From NCBI RefSeq assembly GCF_011305415.1, contig NZ_JAANOQ010000001.1, positions 831,631 through 895,630 of the forward strand: DNA of 64,000 nt. Reading direction: 5' to 3'. Both the position numbers and the translations under genes were made by a program. Of this stretch, positions 49,316 to 58,975 are shown in pieces (position 1 is the stretch's first letter; each line of letters opens with the position of its first letter). The notes below the pieces were generated by a model. That model saw only the letters and a program-made list of their open reading frames with translations, made no database searches and was not told the origin of the DNA. The stretch comes from Flavobacterium bernardetii (GTDB taxonomy: Bacteria > Bacteroidota > Bacteroidia > Flavobacteriales > Flavobacteriaceae).

Positions 49316-50374
49316 TTATTTACTCGCCTTATCCATCAAAGTAAAATCAACTAAAACCATTGCGGCTAAAGCTTCTACAATTGGAACAGCTCTTGGAACT
49401 ACACACGGATCGTGGCGACCTTTTCCTTGTTGCTCAACAATTTTTCCATCGTTGGTTAAAACGTCTTGTTTTTGTAGTAATGTGGCAACTGGTTTGAAAG
49501 CAACTCGGAAATAAATGTCCATTCCGTTGCTAATTCCACCTTGAATTCCTCCAGATAAGTTTGATTTTGTAGTTCCGTCTTCGTTAAATAAATCGTTGTG
49601 ATCGCTTCCTTTCATTTTTGAAGCACAAAATCCGCCACCATATTCAAAACCTTTAACAGCGTTTATAGAAAGCATTGCTTTTCCTAATTGTGCGTGTAAT
49701 TTATCGAAAACTGGTTCTCCTAAACCAATTGGCACATTTTGAATCACACAAGTAACGGTTCCACCAACAGTGTCGCCTTCTTTTTTAATTTTTAGAATAT
49801 ATTCTTCCATTTCAGAAGCTTTTTCTAAATCAGGACATCTAACTGGATTGGATTCGATTAAATTAAAATCTAAATCTTGGTAAGGTTTATTGATAGAAAT
49901 TTCTCCAACTGAAGAAACGAAAGCATTAATTTTAATTTCAGGAATAATTTGTTTAGCAATTGCGCCTGCTACAACCCAATTGACTGTCTCTCTTGCAGAA
50001 GTTCTTCCACCACCTCTATAATCACGGTTTCCGTATTTTTTATCGTAGGTGAAATCGGCATGACTTGGTCGGAATGTATCTTTTAAATGGTCGTAATCGT
50101 TAGATTTTTGATTTCCATTTTCGATGATAAATCCTATTGAAGTTCCTGTTGTTTTTCCTTCAAAAATACCAGATAAAAATTTCACTTCATCGGCTTCTTT
50201 TCTTTGGGTTACAATTTTTGATTGTCCAGGTTTTCTTCTATCTAACTCATTTTGAATAAAATCGAAATCGATATTTATATTTGAAGGACAACCATCTATA
50301 ATTCCGCCTAATGCAATTCCATGTGATTCGCCAAAAGTGGTTAAAGTAAAAAGTTTTCCAATTGAATTTGCCAT
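49316..50374 (-). CDS. aroC: Chorismate synthase
   Basis: 352 residues, the normal length. Family signatures: [16 protein letters not shown] (N-terminal), [19 protein letters not shown] and the FMN/substrate-binding [20 protein letters not shown]. It converts EPSP to chorismate, the last common step of aromatic amino-acid synthesis, in the cytoplasm with reduced FMN. Monocistronic here, without other shikimate genes. Possible -7 boxes (TATTTTTG on the minus strand) at 50391-50398 and 50421-50428. Confidence 0.98.
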   Translation of the reverse strand: MANSIGKLFTLTTFGESHGIALGGIIDGCPSNINIDFDFIQNELDRRKPGQSKIVTQRKEADEVKFLSGIFEGKTTGTSIGFIIENGNQKSNDYDHLKDTFRPSHADFTYDKKYGNRDYRGGGRTSARETVNWVVAGAIAKQIIPEIKINAFVSSVGEISINKPYQDLDFNLIESNPVRCPDLEKASEMEEYILKIKKEGDTVGGTVTCVIQNVPIGLGEPVFDKLHAQLGKAMLSINAVKGFEYGGGFCASKMKGSDHNDLFNEDGTTKSNLSGGIQGGISNGMDIYFRVAFKPVATLLQKQDVLTNDGKIVEQQGKGRHDPCVVPRAVPIVEALAAMVLVDFTLMDKASK

Positions 50375-50489
50375 CTGTTTAATTTTTAAACAAAAATATT
50401 GAATGTTTTTTTTATATTAGCAAAAATAACCAATAAACTAAACAGATATTTATTATTAATTCATTAAATAAATCAAAAAAACTACTAAA

Positions 50490-51290
50490 ATGAAAAAAAT
50501 ATTATTAATTATTTTAAGCATTTCTTTATTTTCATGTTCTAGTGAAGATGAAGCGCCTTCAGTAATCGAAACAAGTGATTTTACAAACGCTTTGCCATTA
50601 AACAATGGAAATTATTGGGATTATATTGTTGTTGGAGCTACTACTACAAATGATCATTTATATGTTTTGGGAGATGAAACAATTGGTGCACACACTTATA
50701 AAGAATTTAGAACTCAAAACAATACACCAACTGGTTTTTATACTTCATCCTTAAACAACAACAACTTAAGAAAATCTTCGGGTAAATTATTACTTACTGG
50801 AAGCTTAGATTTAGCTCAAGGTCAGACCTTACCAATTGGTTTAGATTTAAATGTTGTAGATTTTATCATTTTTAAAGAATATGCAACGGAAGGGGAATTG
50901 CTTAATGAAAAAGTAGGTTCTTTTCAGCAAACGGTAAATGGTATTCCATTAAATGTTGAATATAAATTAAAAGCAATTGGAGGTAAAAACATTGGGACTT
51001 TTACTTCTCCTGATGGTAAAATATATCCAAATGTTAAGAATACAAAAATTGTGGTAAACGTTAAAGTAACTACAACAATAACTGTTGCAGGTATTACATT
51101 TACAACCACTGTTTTAGAACCACAAGATGTAATAACTTCTACTCAATACTTATCAAAAAATATTGGAGTTGTTTACACTAAAACATTGACAAACTACAAT
51201 TTAGATGCTGCTTATGCCAGTCAATTGGGCATTCCTGCAAGTAATTCACAAACACAAGAAGAGTTTTTAGATACTTTTGTAGTTAATTAG
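50490..51290 (+). CDS. Hypothetical lipoprotein
   Basis: 266 residues, lipobox SLFSC (Cys16) followed by an acidic SSEDEAPSV linker. The mature protein is beta-rich (for example NGNYWDYIVVGATTTND) and ends QTQEEFLDTFVVN. No enzymatic motif is visible. Possibly a surface or periplasmic binding protein. The next gene (51347) codes for a small barrel and could share the transcript (56-bp gap). Confidence 0.6.
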   Translation: MKKILLIILSISLFSCSSEDEAPSVIETSDFTNALPLNNGNYWDYIVVGATTTNDHLYVLGDETIGAHTYKEFRTQNNTPTGFYTSSLNNNNLRKSSGKLLLTGSLDLAQGQTLPIGLDLNVVDFIIFKEYATEGELLNEKVGSFQQTVNGIPLNVEYKLKAIGGKNIGTFTSPDGKIYPNVKNTKIVVNVKVTTTITVAGITFTTTVLEPQDVITSTQYLSKNIGVVYTKTLTNYNLDAAYASQLGIPASNSQTQEEFLDTFVVN

Positions 51291-51346
51291 CATACTATTT
51301 TTTTGTTAAAAGCGTTATCTATGTTTATAATCTTAAATTCATATTT

Positions 51347-51850
51347 ATGAGGAAAACAATTTTATTTGCTTTTATACTGTTGGGAACAGTATTTGCTCAG
51401 GGGCAAAACATTTCTAAAAATGCTATTGGACTTAGATTAGGTGATAACGATGGTTTTGGTGGTGAAGTTTCTTATCAAAGAAGCTTATCTAAAAATAATC
51501 GTTTAGAATTTGATTTAGGTTGGAGAGATTCGAACCATTACGATGCCGTAAAATTAATTGGATTATACCAATGGGTTTGGAATATTGATGGAGGATTTAA
51601 TTGGTACGCAGGTCCAGGTGCTGGTTTAGGTTCATGGAGAAGTCAATATTGGAATAATGGACATGATTATTATGTTGAAAATTCAGGTGCCTTCTTTATA
51701 TTAACAGGAGATATTGGTGTTGAATATAATTTTGATTTTCCACTTCAGTTATCATTAGATTTAAGACCTGAATTTTATTTCAGTTCAGATGATTTTAGAG
51801 AAGATAATTTTGGTCCAGATATTGGTTTAGGAGTTAGATATAAATTCTAA
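51347..51850 (+). CDS. Small outer-membrane beta-barrel protein
   Basis: 167 residues with a signal peptide (about 1-20, ending AQGQ). An eight-strand OmpA/OmpX-like barrel is likely: alternating strands such as AIGLRLGDNDGFGGEVSYQR and the C-terminal IGLGVRYKF. No ligand motif. It lies after the lipoprotein gene and before a bidirectional terminator. Confidence 0.75.
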   Translation: MRKTILFAFILLGTVFAQGQNISKNAIGLRLGDNDGFGGEVSYQRSLSKNNRLEFDLGWRDSNHYDAVKLIGLYQWVWNIDGGFNWYAGPGAGLGSWRSQYWNNGHDYYVENSGAFFILTGDIGVEYNFDFPLQLSLDLRPEFYFSSDDFREDNFGPDIGLGVRYKF

Positions 51851-51871
51851 AAATAGTATATCCATAAAAAT

Positions 51872-51907
51872 AAAAAAAGCCTTTCAAAATTGAAAGGCCT
51901 TTTTTTA
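51872..51907. terminator. Bidirectional terminator
   Basis: A long hairpin: A-run, GCCTTTCAA / TTGAAAGGC with a very short loop, then T-run. It lies between the convergent barrel and PrcB-like genes. Confidence 0.88.
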
Positions 51908-52354
51908 TTTTACTAGTATTGTTTTATTCTTAGGTAAGGTTACAAACATGTAAGGTGCAGTTATAACCATCGTTACCATGGCATTTTTTTCAGGAACCAA
52001 TTCTTTTAAAGTTACATCTGAAGTTGACTTTGAAAATATTACATTATCTATATCAATATCATAACCACCAGTATTTTTTTCACCTAAAAAGCAAACTAGC
52101 AAATCGTGTTTTTCTAAATCTATGCTCAAAAGTTTTTCATATTCTTGTTCATCAATATTCAATTCCGAAATTAAAGCATTAAAATCTTCGTAATTTTTAA
52201 TAATTAGATTCGATTTTTCCTTTTTTCCGCCAATCTGACTTTTATAAACAACTTCATACACATCATTTTTATCAACAACTGGTTGTTGTGTTTTACAAGA
52301 CAGCGATAGCACTGAAATACTAATTAGAGAAATTATTTTTTTAAAATGATTCAT
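51905..52354 (-). CDS. Lipoprotein with PrcB-like C-terminal domain
   Basis: 149 residues. Lipobox SLSC (Cys20), then a compact domain with LLVCFLGEKNTGGYDIDI and a final strand MVITAPYMFVTLPK, the pattern of the PrcB C-terminal family (named from a Treponema protease complex). It lies 2 bp after bshA, so both are co-transcribed. Role unclear; a periplasmic protein-binding or protease-related task is inference from the family name only. Confidence 0.75.
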   Translation of the reverse strand: MNHFKKIISLISISVLSLSCKTQQPVVDKNDVYEVVYKSQIGGKKEKSNLIIKNYEDFNALISELNIDEQEYEKLLSIDLEKHDLLVCFLGEKNTGGYDIDIDNVIFSKSTSDVTLKELVPEKNAMVTMVITAPYMFVTLPKNKTILVK

Positions 52355-52356
52355 GA

Positions 52357-53484
52357 TTATAAATTAATTGCTTGATTATACAAATCTTCATATAATGGAA
52401 GAATATTTTTGATGTCGAATTTTTTTGCCACTTCAAACGCAGATGTTTTAAATTGTTCTAAAGTTTCATCCGATTTTAATATTGTAATGGCATTTTTACT
52501 CATGTTTTCCACATCACCAACATCACTTAAAAAACCAGAAATTCCTTCTTCATTTACTTCCGGAATTCCTCCTGAATTACTAGAAATAACTGGAACATTA
52601 AACGCCATTGCTTCTAATGCTGCCAAACCAAAACTTTCGGTTTTAGATGGTAATAAAAACAAATCCGAATATTTTAAAATTTGGTTGATATCATTACTGT
52701 TTCCGAAGAAAATTACTTTATCAGAAATACCTAATTCTTCACACAATTTTTCAGCAACTGCTTTTTCTGGACCTTCACCAACCATCATTAATTTTGAAGG
52801 AATTTCCTTTTGAACGTTATAAAAAACTTTCACTACATCTGGAATATTTTTCACTTTTCTAAAATTCGAAATATGAGTAATAATTCTTTCATTAGAACCC
52901 GCTAAAACAGAACGTTGACAAATTGATTTTTCCAAATCTGCATTTTCATTAATCTCAATAAAGTTAGGAATTACGTGAATTTCTTTATTCAAATCAAATA
53001 ATCTATAGGTGTCTTCCTTCAAACTTTCAGAAACACTCGTTACAAAATCAGATTTATTGATACTAAATGTAACCGCACTTTTATAAAATGGATGATTTCC
53101 AACAAGAGTAATATCTGTTCCGTGAAGTGTCGTAATCATTGGCAATGAAATACCTTCTTCAGCTAACATTTGCTTTGCCATATAACCCGCATAAGCGTGA
53201 GGAATGGCATAATGTACGTGTAAAACATCAATTTTATATAATTTCACCATGTCTACCAATTTACTAGACAATGCCAATTCGTATGGTTGATAATGAAATA
53301 GAGGATAATTTGGTACGTTTACTTCATGAAAATATATATTCGGATTTAATAACGACAATCTCACAGGTTGTTTATAAGTAATGAAATGAATTTCATGACC
53401 TTTTTTAGCTAGTTCTAAACCTAACTCCGTTGCTACTACTCCACTCCCACCAAAAGTAGGATAACAAACCATTGCTATTTTCAT
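52357..53484 (-). CDS. bshA: Bacillithiol biosynthesis glycosyltransferase BshA
   Basis: 375 residues, GT4-family glycosyltransferase. Hallmarks: N-terminal MKIAMVCYPTFGGSGVVATE, HVHYAIPHAYAGYMAKQM, TTLHGTDITLVG and the nucleotide-sugar E-x7-E motif ESFGLAALEAMAF. This set is that of BshA, which joins N-acetylglucosamine to L-malate in the first step of bacillithiol synthesis. It sits between the GH3/beta-lactamase fusion, a DUF1801 gene and the PrcB-like lipoprotein. The DinB-type gene elsewhere in the window is consistent with a bacillithiol organism. Confidence 0.93.
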   Translation of the reverse strand: MKIAMVCYPTFGGSGVVATELGLELAKKGHEIHFITYKQPVRLSLLNPNIYFHEVNVPNYPLFHYQPYELALSSKLVDMVKLYKIDVLHVHYAIPHAYAGYMAKQMLAEEGISLPMITTLHGTDITLVGNHPFYKSAVTFSINKSDFVTSVSESLKEDTYRLFDLNKEIHVIPNFIEINENADLEKSICQRSVLAGSNERIITHISNFRKVKNIPDVVKVFYNVQKEIPSKLMMVGEGPEKAVAEKLCEELGISDKVIFFGNSNDINQILKYSDLFLLPSKTESFGLAALEAMAFNVPVISSNSGGIPEVNEEGISGFLSDVGDVENMSKNAITILKSDETLEQFKTSAFEVAKKFDIKNILPLYEDLYNQAINL

Positions 53485-53498
53485 AAGTAAATTGAATA

Positions 53499-53957
53499 TT
53501 ATTTTTTTAAAAATGCTGATTCATATGTTGCAATCCAATCTTCAACTGAAATTTTCGTGACCAATTCTCCAATTAAATCAAACGGAATTTCTTCAAATTT
53601 TTTAAAACGGATACAACTTTTTCCCATGTCTAATTTTCGAGTTGAATATTTTGGATATTCTCCAACAAACCAATCGTACAATTCTTTATTTGCATAAATT
53701 CCCATATGATAAAAATTAATGCTGTTTTTTTGAGAGGCAAATCCCATAAAAGGCAATGGGTCAGATGGTTTACAATGATAACCGTTTGGATAAATTGAAT
53801 GCGGAACATAATAGCCCAGCATACCATAATTCATACCTTCTTGAAAGCCTTTTGGAAGATTTATAAGAATAACATTTCTTAATTTTTCCATAGCAACTTT
53901 TCTATCATCTGGCAGAGAATTGATGTATTCATCAGGATTTTTGGCGTCTGAAGTCAT
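53499..53957 (-). CDS. DUF1801-domain protein
   Basis: 152 residues, cytoplasmic. The N-terminal NPDEYINSLPDDRKVAMEKLR and central EGMNYGMLGYYVP and FMGFASQKNSINFYHMG are characteristic of the DUF1801/YdhG-like fold. The family has no established reaction. It lies 14 bp upstream of bshA and 2 bp after the fusion gene, so it is part of the same operon. Confidence 0.85.
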   Translation of the reverse strand: MTSDAKNPDEYINSLPDDRKVAMEKLRNVILINLPKGFQEGMNYGMLGYYVPHSIYPNGYHCKPSDPLPFMGFASQKNSINFYHMGIYANKELYDWFVGEYPKYSTRKLDMGKSCIRFKKFEEIPFDLIGELVTKISVEDWIATYESAFLKK

Positions 53958-53959
53958 AA

Positions 53960-56848
53960 TTAATCAGTTATAGATTGATAAATCACTTTTTGAATGTTTT
54001 CTCGAATGTTCAACTTAGATAATTTATTCACATTTGCATCTGGATAAGTTCTGTTTGATAAAAAGATGTAAACCAATTCCTTATCAGGGTCAGCCCAAAC
54101 CATTGTTCCTGTAAAACCTGTATGTCCAAAACTCGATTTATTTGTACAACCACAAGTTGGACCTTCGCTACCTAATTGCGGCTTGTCAAAGCCTGCTCCT
54201 CTTCTATTTCCAATTTTACAGAAATAACATGTATTAAAAGCATCAAAAGTTTCTGGAGTAAAATATGTAATACCTCCATAATTTCCTTTTTGCAGATACA
54301 TTTGCATCATTTTTGCCACATCTAGCGAATTAGAAAACAAACCTGCATGACCACCAACTCCATTTTGCATTGCGGCAGCCATATCGTGAACATAACCGTG
54401 AACCGTTTCATATCTAAAATAGGAATCAATTTCTGAAGGTGTTATGCTATTCAATTCGAACTTTTCTAATGGATTATAAGTTAAAGTAGAAGCTCCTAAA
54501 CTTTTATAAAAATTATTTTCTGACAATTTATCTAAAGTTGTGTTTTGAGATTTTTCCAAGTATTCTTTCAATAATATGAACGTATAATCACTGTATTTGT
54601 ATTGTTTAAAAGGTAATAAATCCGTTTCTTTAATAAAATTTATAATTGTATCGTTATAATCTTTTCGTAAATATAAATTGTTTGAAACCTTAAAAGGAAA
54701 GTCCTTCGATTTAAAATTTCTATAATATTTTGCACTAGGTTTTTTTAAAGTATCTAATGTTTTTGCGTAAAAAGGTGTCCAAGCTGGTAATTTTGCTTGA
54801 TGCGTTAACATATCTAAAAGATTAATATCCGCTTTATTTGAATTTTTATAACTAGGAATAAGTTCCGATAAAGTGGTTTTAAAATTGATATTTCCTTTTT
54901 CATAATCTTGCATGATGTTTGGCAACGTGCTCAATACTTTTGTTAAAGAAGCTAAATCGTACAAATCTGAATTTTGCACTTTTTGAATGGTATCATACGT
55001 ATGATAACCGAATGATTTTCTGTAAACGACTTGACCTCTTCTTGCAACCAAAATTTGCATTCCTGGCGCTGCTTTGCTTTTTATGGCATAATTAGCAATA
55101 GAATCGATTTTTGCCAAAACATCCGAATTCATATTGACTTGTTCCGGAAATGCAAAACCTAATCGTTGCGCACTTTTAGTAGGAATTCCATCATTTGCAC
55201 TAAAGTTTTTTTTTAAAGAAACCGGTAAAACACCTTTGGCTTCTTTCGCACCGAAAATGATTTCTGCAGCTACAATTTGCGAAAATTCATTATTTTGATA
55301 CGCTTCAATTAGACCTTCTGTTTCTAAAAAAGTTGGAATTCTCAGTAAAGAATATGGTTTAGTGAAAAACGTAACAATTGTTTTATTGTGTTTTGAAATT
55401 TTATCAATCCAATTGATTTCATTGAAAGTCATTTCATTTTTCTTCCAAATGCCTTCAGGTTTGTGATATCCAACAATTACTTTCGAATAGTCTTTAATTT
55501 TAACTAAAAGTGAATCTAAATTTTTAGTTGTGATGACATCAATTTCAGCATATTCCTTTAATTTTTCTATAAAAAAAGAACCATCTCCATCACCTATTTT
55601 TACAAAAGCGATTTTTTCTTTATCAATATTTTTAATTGGAATGATGTCTTCCTCATTTTTTAAAACTGTAATGGCATTTTCATACATTTCCAGGTTTAAA
55701 GCTTTGTATTCTTTCTTATTTAAATCGGTATATAAATTTTCAAATTCAATTGGACAGTAATTATTTAAACCTGCTTTATATTTATATTTTAAAATTTTCT
55801 TTACGGAATGTGCTAATCTTTCTTCCGTGAATAATTTATCATTAAAAGCTTGCTTGAATTTTTCAATAGCAGTTGGAACATTTTCAGCGAAAAGCAACAC
55901 ATCATTTCCTGCTAAAAAAGCCGCTAAATCAATATCTCCAGGTTGTTTGAAATTACTCGCACCTTTCATATTTAAGGCATCTGTAAAAATTAAACCTTCA
56001 AATTTTAATTGATTTTTTAAAATATCTGTCACTACTTTTTCAGATAAAGAAGAGGGATAATTTTCACGTGACTCTATACTTGGCACATTTAAATGCGCTA
56101 CCATCACACTAGCTAATCCGTTCTTAATCAACTCTCTGTAAGGATATAATTCTACTTCTTCAATACGTTCTCTAGAAAAATCAACTGTTGGTAATGCGTG
56201 ATGTGAATCCGTTGAAGTATCACCGTGACCAGGAAAATGTTTCGCAGTTGCAAAAACACCATACGATTGCAAGCCACGCATATAAGCCACTGCTTTTTCG
56301 GCTACATTTTCTTTCGTTTCACCAAAAGAACGATTTCCGATAATTGGGTTTTTTGGATTAGTATTGATATCAACTACTGGTCCGAAAGTGAAATGAATGC
56401 CTAATCTTTTCGATTGATCAGCCATTTGCATTCCCATTTTCTCTAGTAGAGAATTGTCTTTAATCGCACCAAGAGTCATGTTCCAAGGATAAGAATGAGT
56501 AGAATCAATTCGCATACTTAAACCCCATTCAGCATCGATACCAATAAGCATTGGGATTTTAGATTTCTCTTGAAAACGATTGGTTAATTTCGCTTGACGA
56601 TTTGGTCCACCTTGAAAAAAGATTAATCCACCAATTTTATATTTGGTAATTAATTTGTCTAAATCTTTAGCATGATCTTCTTTTTTATTGGAATATGCGG
56701 CAATCATGAATAATTGGCCTACTTTTTCTTCAAAAGAAAGTGAGTTATAAGTACTATCTACCCAAACTTGTTCGGGTTGAGTGTTAATTTTATTTTGACT
56801 ATATATGGTTTGGCTAAAAACTATAAATAAAATAATTAATCGCTTCAT
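53960..56848 (-). CDS. GH3 glycosidase / beta-lactamase-like serine hydrolase fusion
   Basis: 962 residues with a signal peptide (about 1-17). The N-terminal GH3 domain is NagZ-like: KHFPGHGDTSTDSHH (203-217) with the catalytic His loop, and the nucleophile Asp290 in FTDALNMKGAS. A GH3 C-like linker region (about 370-560) leads to a class-C beta-lactamase/DD-peptidase-type domain (about 575-962) with SLTK (634-637), YSD later, and an HTG third box in place of KTG. Predicted to cut GlcNAc-containing muropeptides and act on the peptide or ester part. In an operon with DUF1801, bshA and the PrcB-like gene. Confidence 0.9.
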   Translation of the reverse strand: MKRLIILFIVFSQTIYSQNKINTQPEQVWVDSTYNSLSFEEKVGQLFMIAAYSNKKEDHAKDLDKLITKYKIGGLIFFQGGPNRQAKLTNRFQEKSKIPMLIGIDAEWGLSMRIDSTHSYPWNMTLGAIKDNSLLEKMGMQMADQSKRLGIHFTFGPVVDINTNPKNPIIGNRSFGETKENVAEKAVAYMRGLQSYGVFATAKHFPGHGDTSTDSHHALPTVDFSRERIEEVELYPYRELIKNGLASVMVAHLNVPSIESRENYPSSLSEKVVTDILKNQLKFEGLIFTDALNMKGASNFKQPGDIDLAAFLAGNDVLLFAENVPTAIEKFKQAFNDKLFTEERLAHSVKKILKYKYKAGLNNYCPIEFENLYTDLNKKEYKALNLEMYENAITVLKNEEDIIPIKNIDKEKIAFVKIGDGDGSFFIEKLKEYAEIDVITTKNLDSLLVKIKDYSKVIVGYHKPEGIWKKNEMTFNEINWIDKISKHNKTIVTFFTKPYSLLRIPTFLETEGLIEAYQNNEFSQIVAAEIIFGAKEAKGVLPVSLKKNFSANDGIPTKSAQRLGFAFPEQVNMNSDVLAKIDSIANYAIKSKAAPGMQILVARRGQVVYRKSFGYHTYDTIQKVQNSDLYDLASLTKVLSTLPNIMQDYEKGNINFKTTLSELIPSYKNSNKADINLLDMLTHQAKLPAWTPFYAKTLDTLKKPSAKYYRNFKSKDFPFKVSNNLYLRKDYNDTIINFIKETDLLPFKQYKYSDYTFILLKEYLEKSQNTTLDKLSENNFYKSLGASTLTYNPLEKFELNSITPSEIDSYFRYETVHGYVHDMAAAMQNGVGGHAGLFSNSLDVAKMMQMYLQKGNYGGITYFTPETFDAFNTCYFCKIGNRRGAGFDKPQLGSEGPTCGCTNKSSFGHTGFTGTMVWADPDKELVYIFLSNRTYPDANVNKLSKLNIRENIQKVIYQSITD

Positions 56849-57013
56849 GTAAAATTTTTCAAATAGTTATTTAAATGTAATGCATTTTGCCACGAATTCT
56901 CAAATTAATTAGATAATATCTTTAAATCAATATTCTTGCCAAAATTTATAATTACAAAAAATCATCAAAAGTTACAAAAACTAATGATGATTCCAAAGTT
57001 AGGTATTTTTTTT

Positions 57014-57496
57014 TTAGAAAAATCTACTGTGCCAACTTTCTTCAGCTGGAACTTCCCAAAATTCTTCTAATTCTCCAACGGTATTTATCAAGTTATTAAA
57101 AACAATAGTTTTTGAGGTTACTGCTTTTTCTTTTGCCATTTTTTTGAAATCGATAAGCGTTTTATGTGCGATGTGTTCTCCTATTTTGTAGGTAACATTC
57201 ATTTTATCTAACAATTCAATTTGAAATTCTTGTTCTAATTGTTGAATAAAATGAACAGAAGCATCAATAGAACAACCTGTAGCCGCTTGCACTTCTTGAT
57301 TGACTGCAAAAATGATAAAACGATTATATTTTAAAAGAAATGAAGCTTCTAAACTGGTACCGTGAGCAGCCCAATTTTCAACAAATTCTTTGCATTTTAT
57401 ATCAATGGCAGTTACTTCATCGTCAGATAATTTTCTGTTCGATTGGTAAATCCAAATTTTAGAATCTTCTGGTAAATTTTCGAATGGTATATACAT
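57014..57496 (-). CDS. Conserved hypothetical protein
   Basis: 160 residues, soluble, no signal. Core segments are WIYQSNRKLSDDEV, HGTSLEASFLLKYNRFIIF, GCSIDASVHFIQQLEQE and NLINTVGELEEFWEVPAEES. Members in Bacteroidota are often mislabelled as ABC-transporter ATPase, but no Walker motifs are present here. A single Cys in TGCSID is conspicuous. It follows the secreted Cys-protein gene by 2 bp. Confidence 0.7.
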   Translation of the reverse strand: MYIPFENLPEDSKIWIYQSNRKLSDDEVTAIDIKCKEFVENWAAHGTSLEASFLLKYNRFIIFAVNQEVQAATGCSIDASVHFIQQLEQEFQIELLDKMNVTYKIGEHIAHKTLIDFKKMAKEKAVTSKTIVFNNLINTVGELEEFWEVPAEESWHSRFF

Positions 57497-57498
57497 TA

Positions 57499-58212
57499 TT
57501 ATATTTTTTCAATATTTAAAATCCTTTTTTCATCCACATAATCATTTTTGTCATCATCAAATAAATTAAGTACTGAATATTTTATAGCAACTTTATCGTT
57601 TACTTTTAACTTTTTTTCTTTAAAATAAGGTTGATAATTATCAAATTCATTGTAAGCCATAAAATGAACTTCTTTATTATCAATTTTAACAACTAGGTAT
57701 TGTGTTTCAAGTTCATCAAAATATAATTTAACAACAACACCTTTAACTTCGAAAGTTGGATCTTCAACAATTTCTTCTTCAACTTCTGTATTTCCTTCAG
57801 AATCTTTATAAATGAATGAGGTTAAATCATACGTTAAATTAGCATTTTCATTAAAATAATGCAGTAAATTTAAAGTAAAAATTGAATCCGATTTTAATTT
57901 ATCTAAACAAACATCTATCCAATATGCTTCAGCAAAATTGATAATTTGCAATATATTTTGTGCATTTTCTTCATCTAAATAATTCTCACCTAATACTTGT
58001 TTTACTTTCAGTTCATTTTTTTTAAATGATTCTACAAAACAACTTTGCACAGAATCTACCCAATCTCCATTTGAACTTTGAACTTGTTTCACACAATTAC
58101 ATCCATTTACAGAAATGGTATTTGCTAATTCTTTTAATTTATTTTCATCAATATTTTGACTAAAACCCAATGATGTGATTAAAAAAACTGCTAATAAAAT
58201 AATATTTTTCAT
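57499..58212 (-). CDS. Secreted Cys protein, copy 2 of a tandem pair
   Basis: 237 residues with a signal peptide (about 1-18, LGFSQ). An N-terminal domain (about 20-120) has Cys in CNC, SC and DVC positions; the C-terminal part is acidic (EGNTEVEEEIVED) and beta-rich, with KVNDKVAIKYSVLN. It clearly aligns with the neighbour at 58247-58975 over the first 110 residues (for example GENYLDEENA against GENYLNEENA). The pair are paralogues from a tandem duplication. Function unknown. Confidence 0.75.
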   Translation of the reverse strand: MKNIILLAVFLITSLGFSQNIDENKLKELANTISVNGCNCVKQVQSSNGDWVDSVQSCFVESFKKNELKVKQVLGENYLDEENAQNILQIINFAEAYWIDVCLDKLKSDSIFTLNLLHYFNENANLTYDLTSFIYKDSEGNTEVEEEIVEDPTFEVKGVVVKLYFDELETQYLVVKIDNKEVHFMAYNEFDNYQPYFKEKKLKVNDKVAIKYSVLNLFDDDKNDYVDEKRILNIEKI

Positions 58213-58246
58213 TTATAAATCTATTACGTTGTATATGAATTCAATT

Positions 58247-58975
58247 TTAGATTTTTTTTAAATCAATAATAATTTGAGTACTCAATTTTTCACCAGTTTC
58301 TTCATCATTAATTTCATATTCTCGAACAGAGATTTTAATTTTTTGATTGACTTTAATTTGTTTCGATGTCAATTGTAGCATGAAGTTGTTTAAACCATTA
58401 AAAGCTACTAAATCATATATTTCATTAGTTTCATCTTTAACAACAATATGAATATCTTTATCTTCATCTTCATATGTTTTTACATAAAAAACTTCAAATT
58501 CAACATCTTTATGAGATAAATCTGACGCTACTTCTTGTTCTTGTTCTTCTTCATCTTCTTCTGCTTTTAAAGAATAAGAAACTATATCGTATTTTAAAAC
58601 TTTTTTAGTATAAAAATAAATAACAAAATTTGGAGACCAATCTTCTTCTATAAGGTTCAATTTTTGTGAACAAACATCAAGCCAATAAGTTTTAGCATCT
58701 GTTAGAATTTGATATATATAAGGTGCGTTTTCTTCATTTAAATAATTTTCACCAATTATTTGTTTGAATTGCAAATCATTTTCTTTAAAAGCATTTAAAT
58801 AACAAGAATAAATGGCATCCATCCATTCGCCATTCGCCTTATTTGATCTTTGTACACAATTACAGGTACTTTCAGAAAGACTATTTGATAATTTTTCCAA
58901 TTTTTTTTCATCAATATTTTGGCTAAATCCGAATGTGGTAATTAAAAAAAATATTGCTAAAAATATATTTCTCAT
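58247..58975 (-). CDS. Secreted Cys protein, copy 1 of a tandem pair
   Basis: 242 residues with a signal peptide (about 1-18, FGFSQ). The cysteine pattern CNC...SC...DVC is kept, with a very acidic middle (EEDEEEQEQEV) and a C-terminal domain different in detail from its paralogue. Its start overlaps the stop of the Fe-S gene (TAATG), implying translational coupling. Function unknown; a disulfide or metal-binding N-terminal domain is plausible. Confidence 0.75.
   Translation of the reverse strand: MRNIFLAIFFLITTFGFSQNIDEKKLEKLSNSLSESTCNCVQRSNKANGEWMDAIYSCYLNAFKENDLQFKQIIGENYLNEENAPYIYQILTDAKTYWLDVCSQKLNLIEEDWSPNFVIYFYTKKVLKYDIVSYSLKAEEDEEEQEQEVASDLSHKDVEFEVFYVKTYEDEDKDIHIVVKDETNEIYDLVAFNGLNNFMLQLTSKQIKVNQKIKISVREYEINDEETGEKLSTQIIIDLKKI

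Noticed and set aside
57014..57496. ABC-transporter ATPase identity for the 160-aa protein
   Set aside because: No Walker A, signature or Walker B motif is present.
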